Assembly: GCA_963669155.1 (NCBI GenBank)
Contig: OZ022577.1
Coordinates: 10,980,395-11,044,394, forward strand
Origin: Arbacia lixula
Taxonomy: Eukaryota > Echinodermata > Echinoidea > Arbacioida > Arbaciidae
Direction: 5' to 3'
Length of the DNA stretch: 64,000 nt
In this document: in pieces, positions 10,701-22,700 of the stretch
Layout of the letters: the number at the start of each line of letters is the position of its first letter
Position numbering within the stretch: the first letter of the stretch is position 1
Notes under the pieces: model-generated
What the model was told of the DNA's origin: nothing
The model's input: the letters and a program-made list of their open reading frames with translations, nothing else
The model's database searches: none
Program-made: the position numbers and the translations under genes

Positions 10701-13700
10701 CTCACCCTCCTCTAACCCTTCTCTCAACCTCCTCTCACCCTCCTCTCACCCTCCTCTAACCCTTCTCTCAACCTCCTGTAACCCTCCTCTCACCCTCCTC
10801 TAACCCTTCTCTCAACCTCCTCTCACCTTCCTCCATACCTTCTCTAACCCTTCTCTCAACCTCCTCTAACCCTCCTCTCACCCTCCTCTAACCCTTCTCT
10901 CAACCTCCTCTAACCCTCCTCTCACCCTCCTCTCACCCTTCTCTCAACCTCCTCTCACCCTCCTCTCACCCTCCTCTTACCCTTCTCTCAACCTCCTCTA
11001 ACCCTCCTCTCACCCTCCTCTAACCCTTCTCTCAACCTCCTCTCACCTTCCTCCATACCTTCTCTAACCCTTCTCTCACCCTCCTCTCACCCTCCTCTAA
11101 CCCTTCTCTCAACCTCCTCTAACCTTCCTTTAACCCTCTTCTAAACCTCCTCTAACCCTTCTCTCAACCTCCTCTCACCCTCCTCTAACCATTCTCTCAC
11201 CCTCTTCTAACCCTTCTCTCAACCTCCTCTCACCCTCCTCTATCCCTTCTCTCACCCTCCTCTCACCCTCCTTTAAAGGGCATGTACTGTACTGGGAAGA
11301 CAAAAAACCTTCAAAAGGTGATTGTGAGCCATCTTCTCACCAATGGTCTTAAATTCATGTATTGCCCATTTAAGAAACTTGCTTAAAGTTATTTGCCCTC
11401 AAATGATCCACATTTGGAGAAATTAATGATTATCAGTGAAATTCTCCAAATGTTCGGCCCGACCATTTGGGGGATTTGTGATTTAATCACTAATAACTAC
11501 AAATGTGGATCATTTGAGGGCAAATAACTTTCAGCAGGTTTCTAAAATGGGCAATACATGAATTTAAGACCATTGGCAAGAAGATTGCTCACGATCACCT
11601 TTTAAAGGCTTTTTGTCTTCCCAGTACAGTATATGCCCTTTAACCCTCCTCTAAGCCTTCTCTCACCCGCCTCTAACCCTTCTCTTACCCTCCTCAAACC
11701 CTCCTCTAACCCATCTGTCGCCCTCTTCTAACCCTCCTTTGGCCCTTCTCTCGCCCTCTTCTAACCCTCCTCTAACCCTTCTTTATCTCTCCACTAACCC
11801 TTCTCTAACCCTTCTCACACTCACCTGAATGGTTCTGAGCCTAGTCTCCAGTAGAGTTACTTCTGGTGCATCTAGACTGCAGTCAGACTCAAACAGCCTC
11901 CCCTCCATCTGGGTCAGCCACGTCTTGAGCTGGCCAATCACATCCTCCACCTCCAGAGCAAGGCTCATGGCCTGCTCGCAGTTACTGAAGGAGCTCGGAC
12001 TCCTGAAGGGGAAGAATCAAAACAAGCTTTTATTAGTCATGTGACACAGCTATGATGGGCAGACTGTGGCCTAGTGGTAAGAGCACTTAAGTATTGCCCA
12101 GAGATCCTGGGTTCAAGCCCAGCCTGGTGCATAAACTCTTTGATGTTTTTCCCTCTCAACACAGGTACAATGGTGTCGAGCAGGACCTTTGATCTTTAAC
12201 TACTCAGATTAACTAGCTTCTAGAAGTGAATAAAACACTTTGGCCAAAATCAGCATGATAATTAAGTACTTTGTGCTAGGAAAACACTAAATAAAGACTA
12301 ATATTGATATTTTTGTATTAATTCCTCTATTGGCACATAGCAGGCTTTCCTTAAAGGAAGCTATCAAATAGATGTTCTCATTATAGAAACTAACATCTGA
12401 ACAAAAACAACTTGCATGGAAATTATAAGAGCTTTTCTTTCCCTTTTCTCTCACAATTTGGCTTCAGACCAGTTCACTTCAGGTTATTTTATCTTAATTT
12501 AACACATAAGGAATTGATCAGGGAGGGGCAAGGACAGAGGTGGTTTTGGTGGAAGGGGTGGGTAGAAGGAGCACGCCCTTACCCCGCTGTGGTGGTGGTG
12601 GTGGTCGGAGACGTCTTCCTCATGAGCAGAGGGCTGGGAGCGATGTGCTGCTGCAGGGACAGCCACTGCTGGTTGAGGGCCTCCAGCTTGGTGTTGATGT
12701 CCCCAGTGAGGCGGGGCTGGGACGCCATCAGCTGTAGCCCTCGTCGTTGCAGCTTGCTGCGGCTCACCTCCCGTAGCTGCAGCTCCTGCTCATAGCCCTG
12801 CACAACACGCAGAGACAAAAGAATAATGGTCACTGGAACATTTGTATTGGTTAATTACACATTCCAATGTGCATTTTCACCCCTACAATTTGAGAAACTT
12901 AATAAATACAGTAAATGCATGGTAAATGCAATAAATCTCAGTAAAATGATAATCCTTAGTTCCTGACGAGTTTGAAGGTTTTGAGGGTAACTGAAGATTG
13001 ATCCCGTAAATTGTAAAATTACTGTAACAATACAACAGTAAAAATCATAAATTCATTCATTTGCTCATATAACAAAATAGGATAAATATACCTGTGCATA
13101 ATACTGCACATGTAAGCTGATGTAAAGAGACGGTAACAAGAGAGGGATGGAAAGTTATAAATAGTATGAGTAAAATGAAATGTGCATCCTATTAGATATT
13201 TTAAAATACTACTTAAATTACACACTTAAAGCCTTAAATAGCTGCCTTGGATTATATAACATTATTGACAGAATGGGTGTGAGTGCACACTATTCATAAC
13301 ACAAGGACTTTAAACAGAATTTACATAACATCATAACAGCTGATAAAGCAGGCATTTCCATGGTCAAGTGTGCACTTTACTTCTAAGGCAGCAGTCTTCC
13401 AGAAGAATACCACATGAATACAGTCAATCTAATCCTACTAGATTTATACAATATCAGCGGTACACTGCACAGTATGCCCAAACCAAGAATGGAACTACAA
13501 ACCAATGAGGTATCAAAATACATCAGATATGTACAATGTACTTCAGTACTAGAACCACACAGGATAAACCTTCTCAGTACCAAAACAAACAGAGCCCCAT
13601 TGACTTATTACACATTTCATGCACATACAGTATTGAGAGAGGGTTAACTCACACTACCAAGTATTGAAAAGCTAATTGACTTGGTCCACTTATATATTAC

Positions 13701-16700
13701 GATGGACGGTAATGAGAGTGTTGGCTCATTTTAAATTGCATGATGGATAATAGAGTTGTGTAATTAGATAATATAAAGTGACAACATTTTAAAATTGTTA
13801 GCAAGCACTGACTACCTACGTATGTATTTGGCGGCCATATGATCCACATATCTACCACAGAGTAATCAACAGCACGCAACATGCTTAATACCCAATACGC
13901 AGCAGAGAAGAAAGAAAATCCATGCTTCACATCCTATTTCCAATGGAAAGTGACAAGCAATCTGTGAACAATGCTTTGACATTCATGTACACGTGTAACA
14001 GGAACAGAAGCAGAGTGCTTCCTTTTCCCTCAAAATCTACAAAATATTCACAGAGCTTCCATGAAGCGTATAGACGTAACCTCTTGTATTTCCCTTGTCG
14101 CAATATCAGGGCTGACGTTATGATTACGTTAGGGAGACAAGTACATATATGGACTGTACTGCTATCACGAGGTTGGACGTAGCGATAAATAGTTCAGACA
14201 ACCGACTAAAAGTGGACTGCAATCAAGACCGAGATCACAATGGGGTAGCAGATTACCCTGCTGGGTCTAGACGAGCAGGAACAATATCCGACTTCCTTCA
14301 CATGCCCTCACCTTATTTCAACCACTGTTTTAAATACTGGGTCAAACAAATAACTAACATGAGCATGGAGACAACAATACTATTAGAAGTCACCAGTGGA
14401 AAATATAAATGGGGGCTTAGGGTAAATAATTCCCCTAAAATCAAAGTAACAAAAGAACCTGTGTGAATATGTTATTCTCTTTATCGGGTGTAATTAATGC
14501 ACTGTTCAGTCTTTTCCTTTTATGACATCAGATTATAAATTAAAAAATAAGCCCCACGAATTGTTTGAACAAATGTTAATATTCATCCTGGCTATTGGAA
14601 AATAATGTAAGGGCCTAGGGGTACTAATCAAATGTGATGTCATGAAACATACTCCTTGAACTATGTTTTGCGTGATACACTAAAGAGGATTTGATCCCTC
14701 AGATGGGCTCTAAGAAGGGATAGTTTTCCCTGAAATCAAGTTTGTTTCAATAAAAGCAGAAATAAGAAAGACACATATAAGTGAAGGTTTGACGAAAATC
14801 CGTCACAGGATAAAAAAAGTAATGATCTTTTAACATGTAAATTTTGTGAGGTCACATGCAAGGGGCTAAAGGGAACTATTCCTTTAAAAACTTGTGGTGG
14901 TTGTTTTTTGCATGGCAGCTTAATAGCCCTAAGCCCCCATGTGATTTTTCAAGTGCATGGCAGAGGCTACACAGTTCCTTGTATCAGTACCACCTGGAAG
15001 CCATGCTCTGTATTGGTGGTGCCAATCCATAGTTAATGCAGTTTTGATTGGATACCCAGAAACAGGATGTTTACTACTGTTAGTCTGAAACCATAGAGCA
15101 ATAGCCTAGCAGACAGGTGTTCATTAAGACTGTTATCTTTTTAATATTTTTTTTTACTTTTCTTCTGAACACTTTACAGGCATCCAGGCACTCCACAAGG
15201 TCATGAGTACACGAGCCAAGTGTAATCAGATATACATGTATGATGGAGTACAATAAGTACCATTTAACTTTGATGTGAATGAGGTATGAGAAGTGCAAAT
15301 TTTATTGAAGCTTATAATTCATTATGGTTTCCAATTCATTTAGGAAAAAACTCATGGTGATAGAGCTAGGCTTCCTCTATTTCATGCGATTTCAGCTGCA
15401 TTCAATTTCTGACAGCTTTGTGGTAGTACACTCTTTACGAAAAAGACAAATCAACAGCTATATCTAGCAGGCAAGGCAGTTTCAATCTACCCTACTGTCA
15501 TATTCCTGGAAATGTTCTGCCATTTTAATTACTACCAGTATCAGCTTCAAAACGCTTTGAATGCAGTTATGCATTATGATGTAGTGGGCATGGTTGAATG
15601 GTTAAAAAACTGTCATGCACATTAGAATTGCACAAACAACTTTATCACATTTGTGTTATCATATGTTGTGCATATGGGTGAATGGGTGGTATATGAATGC
15701 ACTTTACGTGTATGTACACATGTGACCTTGCTTCCAGACTGTTGGATATTTTACAGCCAAACTGTAAAATAGGGTCTAGCATTGACAACAATGGTCACTT
15801 TTCCATTCTTTCCATTTTTAAGTTTGAGAGATTAATTCGTCATCTACAGCTAGACCTGTTTATAAAATTATTGATCATAACAGCCCAGCTGGCTGGAACC
15901 AGGCTAATCAAGATGAGTAATGTCTGTTATTTGTGTATTGAATCATCTGTTCTTGAACTTGTGTTTCATGTAAAATCATGACAGTACATTTACATGTATG
16001 TAAAAACATGTACCGTATAGGATTATTGCACACACAGTTGTAGACTTCTATATACTGTAGATACTATGTGTAATTTTGTTCAAGTGTAATCATCCATCCC
16101 TGGATCATTTCCTGGTTTCTGTTCATGCCAACGTTGGAATTTATAATTCACTGTTAGTAGGGATTAATGCGGACATGTTTTATAATATGCTAGAAGTGTT
16201 TTCTCCTTTTTGGTTAATACCATGTACTTCCACATATACCTGTGCTATTGAGTCAAGAACATTCTGAATTTCTGATACATGTATACTATGATGATCCACA
16301 CTTTTAATGCATTGATATCTCCATCACAATGTGAGCTGTTGTTTTTTAATACTACATGCAGTACATGTCAGAACATAGCCATTCATTAATCATGAATCTT
16401 CCAAACAAGCCACAATGTAGGAAGTGCAGTACCCGCAGTACAAGAAAGCTAAATGTCCAATTTGAGATAAAGGATTTAAAATTGAAACAATAATAACCAA
16501 GGAATACAACAACTCATCTAATATACAATGTATACAATATACAATGTACAAGACCACTAAAGTTTTTAAAGGCTAGATTTGACAGCTGCAAACTTACATC
16601 ACGGTCCATTACATCATGGAGAACGCAAGCCCAATCCTTGTCTTCTTATAGTTAAAGCTGGAGTGAAATCCTGGTACCATCCAAGAATCACCTCACCTCA

Positions 16701-19700
16701 CCTATCCAATCATTCATTCTGGGATTAGTCCTTACGCCGCAAATGCCGTAAATGCCATTATAGGATTCCCGATGTACATTGCCCGGTACTCTAGCCAAGC
16801 CTTGCTAATGTCAAGTGCAGTCCGTCCACACACACCAGGCCCTTCCTTCCCTGACTGGTACTAGCCAACAACAGAAAACACAAGCTGGTCAGAACAGAAC
16901 TACTAAGGCTATACGTGGCGGCACAGTTTCCTGCTTGCTGGCTGGATGGTGGGCTGGTGAGGCAGGCCTGACGTAAGGCTCGGCACATGCCCGTAGCTGG
17001 AGGCTTGCTAAGAAGGCAATTTAAAGGCTGTGCAAGTGTTCCAACATATGATGGAAAGGCCTGAGGTTGGGAAGGTTAACTGTTTAACCATGCTATGTTG
17101 ATGGTAGGCAGGCGATTAGGCTAACAGGGGTTACATGCGAGGGTAGGGTACAAGGGTAGCTGTCCCCCCACCCATCCCCCTCTCCAGCCTCCTTAGGAAC
17201 AAACCAAGGGAGGAGGAGGGATGGAGGGGGGGGGGGGGTGGTTTGAAATATAAAAGTGTTTCATCATGCCATGCTAATGAATGAGTGAGCCATGATATGT
17301 CAGGAGGTTTCAAGGGTATAGGGGTGCATTGTCGCCCCCTTTTGCTCATCAGCAGCATGACAAAGGCAAGAAAGATAGTAGACACACTCATATCATATTC
17401 ATAGTACACAAGTTTGAAATGGAAAGGGATATGGTCTAGTCGGATGTAAGAGACCCCCCCCCCCCCCTTTTTTTTTATACATACACTGTACACCTGCACT
17501 CCATGTGTATAGGAATGCTAAGGCCAGAAAGGTTGCACTAATGAATTATGTCTTGTTGATGGTAGGCAGATCATTAGCAGAGCAGGGGTGTAATCTCATA
17601 CAAGAGATATGGTGTATGTATTATGCATTGTGGAAGGCACACTAACTCATCTATGTAAAGTTTACTACAGCTTGAGGCTAAATAAAGAGTGAGAGAGGGG
17701 TTGATTGTTAAATCATGTCTTGAGAGTTAACATTAATTTCAACTTCGAGGTAAAGGCTCAGCACAGAATGAAGTACATGTACAGTACATGCATTATGGAT
17801 GAGGATCTTCACATCCCTAAAATTAAACTGCAACAAAATTTCCTCCATTCAAATACTTATTTTCTGTCACTGTGAGTGAAAACTGACCCTGTGTATCTAA
17901 CCAAGAATGAGAGACTAGTAACAACATCAAAGAGTTTATAAACAAGTATCCTTATTTAGACAATTAGTTTTCAGAATCACTGACCATCAAGATGACCTGG
18001 TCAACAGTTTATATTGACTGAAGATGCTATCTCGGAGGACTGAAGTTACACCTAGGTTTGCAAGAGGGAGTGTTGCCAACTCCGGCTTTATTACCAATTA
18101 CAGCATGTGGATACGATATCAGTTCTCAGCTTTTGGCGATGGGAGTAATTTGAGCAGCATTACCAGGTACATGTACCAAAGGCTGGTGGGGTTTGGCACC
18201 CATGGGAATGTTGAAAAGATGTGTTCTCTTGTTCTGTTTGTGAAGATGTGTGGACTTTGTGATCAATAATGTGATCACATACTCTTAATATATCTGGCAC
18301 TTGTGTTTGAACCATCCACACTAATACCCCGTTTAGATCTACCTTCCTCTGGTGTCACGCTAGACAAGGCGTCTGGAACGAACACGGCATGAAATTCCTT
18401 ATCAAAACACGAGGTATAGATTGGGGGCCGTTTAGATCATCTGCGGTAGACGCGAGGTATATCGTCTCCCGAGTTGATTCGCGAAGTTGCGTTGTTGCGC
18501 GCTGCACAACTCGGCGAGGTGCACATGTATGAGGCCAGGCTAGTCTTTCGGCAAAATCGTTAGCAACATATAAATTATATATGCAATAAAATACTTTTAA
18601 GACACATTTAATTTTTTTAAAGTATCATATAATCATATATTTGTTAATATATGTTTGGCAAATTGGCCTTTTGATTGTTTACATGATCGCTGGTACACAC
18701 CGCGTACCGGCGCAGCCTGCATGCATGCCTGTGAGAGTAGCGCGCGCTCAAGGACTTCCGTTTTCTATGCCGTGTTGTTTACGCCGCGTTCACGCCGAGA
18801 CCGTTTAGATCTACAGTCCAACAGTGGATCACGCCGGATGATGCCGCGATTGTGCTAGGCTGTCTAGGGTGTATTTTGTCTCGCGATTCCCTCAGATTCG
18901 TGCTTTGTGCTTTGTGCCGAGACCGTTTAGATCTAACGACTCGTCTAGAACGACCCGCGGTAGCCTCCGGAGGCACGCTAGATTTTGGGTAGATCTAAAC
19001 GGGGTATAGTACACACAGAAACAAGAGCCTCTTGCAGTATACAGTAGGCCTATCCATTTCAGATAGAGTAATGTACCTATACTATACATATAAGTGCAAT
19101 CTTGTCTCACTCTGCCCGCGTCTCTTCTACTCAGTGCATATATCTCTTAAGTGGGCATGCTTTAGAAATAGCAGAGGGGTGAATGTGCAGGTATATATAT
19201 AGTATCTAACCTGTGGTTACCTATGGTTTATTACTGGTAGATTAATGTGTCATCTTCACCCATGTGCTCAGTTTCAATTTCAATCTTTAGAATAAGTAGT
19301 ACAGCATGAGGAAGGGGAAGTTCTGAAGTAGTCTACACATGCAGACAACTTTATGGTCTTGATCTCTACCTCTATATGTCACCTAAATAATAATTTGCAT
19401 TCGTTCTAGAAGATCCATATGAATGTCTCACATCAAATATATTAGAAACAATGTTTCTCGAAAAATATTGCAAAATAAAATTATGTGTCCCTATAATCAC
19501 ATGAATTAATTACATTCTAATGTAACACTAAAGCAAATGTTATTGTGAATGAGTTCATCTACATGTATGTATGTGCACAAGACCCAATTTACCAAGATAA
19601 ATTGGGAAGATTAAGTCTATGATCTTGCATTAGTACTGAAAAATGATTTTTTTTTTTTTTTTTTTTTTTTAAATAGGGCATCATGCTACAAGTGAATCTA

Positions 19701-22700
19701 GACAGGTTTGAGGAGGACGCTAAGGTTCCATGTGGTGAAATATATTCCTCAAGTTCATTGGCAACACAGGGATTTGAGTGACAGGAGAGAGTGGAGCAAT
19801 GTACATCATGACCTCACACACATGGAATGCATGCGTGCCAATCTATTATAATGATGGCTGTGTTCACACTTAATTCTTATCTGGCCACTCTCCACTCTAC
19901 AAATTCTCATTTGTTCAGTAAATGCAAACTTGGTCTTGATCCTGAATCATTTTACTTTCCTCTACCAGATTTGTGAACTGTGTATCTGATATTTGAGCTA
20001 ATTTATGAAGAAATAATCAGCATTTCTCTTACTGTAAGGTAAAAGTTATATAATTTTTTTGTTAACGGTAATTATACACCAGAGTGGAAAAGAGTGAAAA
20101 CATATTGTAACATTGTATTACCAGTAACTGTTATCATTGAGATACTAAAAATAACCATTCTAAACAATGTAGCTTCATTTAGTTGCAATTATGAATGGCA
20201 AAATCATAACTTTTCTGAATAGTCACAAATTCTAGGGAGAGGAAAAGAAATATATGTAAAACATCCTATCTGAACACAACATCTCATGAAACCTGCATCT
20301 AACGTAATTGCAAATGTACGTGTGAGCACTGCCCGCCATGAAGGGGATGCAGTGGAATAGATCAGGGGATGGGATGTGGTTTGAGCTTGTATCAGTCAAC
20401 CATCAATCTCTTCCAAACCTTCTACATCACTTGGTGTAAGCTCCAACTAACATTAACAGTGTGAACACTGCTCAATATGAAGGGGATGCAGTGGAATAGA
20501 TCAGGGGAAGAGATGTGGTTTGAGCTTGTATGTCTCAACCATCAATCTCCTCTAAACCTCCTACATCACTTGAAGTAATCTCCAACTAACATTAATAGTG
20601 TGAACACTGCCCAACATGGGGGGATGCGGCGGAATAGATCAGAGGATGGAATGTAGTTTGAGCTTGTATCAGTCAACCATCAATCTCTTTTAAACCTCCT
20701 ACATCACTTGGTGCAAGCTCGAACGAACATTAACAGTGTGAATACTGCCCAACATGAGAGGGAGAAGTGGGACAGATCAGGGATGGGATGTGGTTTGAGC
20801 TTGTATCTCTCAACCATCAATCTCCTCTAAACCTCCTATTTCACTTGGTGCAATCTCCACGAACATTCCTTCCCTGAGAAATCCATACAGCTTTGAATGA
20901 TCAGAACACCATCTGAAGTTTCATAGGGGTTTCACATGTTCCAGACCCCCCCCCCCCCCCCCCCACCTCCCCCTCTCATAAATATGTGTCAGTAACTCTG
21001 GGCTCCCCACATATAAACACATTACAGTATTGATAATACTATGTGTAGTTAATATTACATTTAGCCAAAGCTCATATTACGGATACAAATTGTAATCAAT
21101 CTCTTTCAAACATCTGTTTTTTCTGTTTGGTGTCATTGCTTTCAACCCCGATTCTATCCCAGAATCAATGTATTGTATCAACCTAAACCTACCAGTAGCT
21201 TGGCAACAGTTTGATTTAATAAATACATCCTTAACTCTTTATGCTAGCTATGTAATTTCTAAGCACAACTCCATCCCTGATTTTAAATGTCAGTTGCGTA
21301 TTAAGCATGTAATAGATCTGCACAAAAGTAAACTAGGTTTTATTCTGGAATCGTTTTCCGTGGAGTTAGTTCCTTCTTTGTCTACATGTATCAGGCAGAT
21401 GGGGGAAATAAAATTTTATCTATCATGTAATGAAGTACGTTTTACAATAAATGAGAAAGAAACTAGAGCAATTCAACTGCCAGGCAGTCGATAAATATGC
21501 CTCCGCCTCTTTGCTATTCTCAGAAAATGTGTATGTTTGGTGGGCAATGTACCATTGCTCCTATGTGAAATGAAAATATCACATTCTGGTTTTTTCAAGG
21601 CACTGTTCATTGACTTTTGACCTCTTACTTCTTTGACTTCCAATCTAACCAGTCTGTCTAAATCCATCCTTGTATCAAGTTTGTTTAAAATTAGCCAATT
21701 TTGGGTGAAGTTCATTGATGTTTGATCTTTCAGGAATTTTACCCAAACTTCACCAGTCTACCTACATGAAGTGATACATCTCTGTACTATGTTTGGTTTG
21801 AATTGAATCATTAGTATTGGATTCAATAAGAAAAATATCTATTTGGGGGCAATTTTTAGCTAATTTTGGCAAAGTTCATTGACCTTTGATCCCTGACCTT
21901 TGAGAAATTTCACCAAAAATGTCATCAGTCTACCGGTAGTAGTGATCCATCTTTGCCCCATGTTTGGTTGGTATTGCTCCATTGGATTTGGATATATTTT
22001 GAAAATTATCACTTTGGGGGCAATTTTTAGCTAATTTTTGGCAAAGTTCATTGACCTTTGACCTTTGAACTCTCAGGAGTTTTACCCAAACTTTCACCAG
22101 TCTACCTCCATGAAGTGATACATCTCTGTGGCATGTTTGGTTAGAATTGCGCCATTGGATTTGGATTTGGGTTTATTGTGAAAAATATCAATTGTTGCAA
22201 AGTTCATTGACCTTTGACCTCTGACCTTCCAGCAATTTCACCAACAATGTCACCAGTCGACCCCCAAGTAGTGATCCATTGTTTCACTATGTTTGGTTGG
22301 AATTGCACCATTGGATTTGGATTTATTGTGAAAAATTTAAAGTTTGGGGCAATTTCTAGCCAATTTTGGCAAAGTTCATTGACCTTTGACCTCTGAACTT
22401 TCAGGAATTTTACCAAAAATGTCACCAGTCTATCCACAAGTAGTGATCTATCTTTGTACCATGTTTAATGAGAATTGCATCCTTGGATTTGGATTTATTG
22501 TGAAAAAGGTCAATTTTTGGCAAATTTTCACAAATTTCATTGACCTTTGACCTCTGACCTTTCAGGAATTTTACCAAAAATGTCACCAATCTATCCCCAA
22601 GTAGTGATCCATCTTTATACCATGTTAAATGAGAATTGGATCCTTGGATTTTTCTTTATTGTGAAAAAGGTCAATTTTGGGCAATTTTTCACAAAGTTCA

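Larger units (their letters stand above)
6758..11824 (-). other. Intron 7 of the nesprin-like gene
   Basis: 5.1-kb intron. About half is a long 11-bp-unit minisatellite that reaches the 5' splice site, interrupted by a foldback MITE. The part from 6758 to about 8750 is AT-rich with no frame. It has a small 19-bp tandem duplication (TGATATGGATGCTTAATAA) near 7359-7400. Confidence 0.85.

Noticed and set aside
8760..11272. Interstitial telomere or CRISPR-like array
   Set aside because: Units are 11 bp, contiguous and variable (not TTAGGG hexamers), with no unique spacers. This is an intronic minisatellite.
12058..12131. Functional tRNA gene
   Set aside because: T-arm and boxes are present, but the anticodon arm does not pair and the acceptor stem does not close.
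13922..14466. Plus-strand frames of 86 and 105 codons
   Set aside because: No domain, random composition, and they lie in an intron of the opposite-strand gene without splice signals.
16791..16988. Possible extra nesprin exon on the minus strand
   Set aside because: Cys/Ser-rich frame without spectrin character. Flanking exons already join in phase into a complete repeat.
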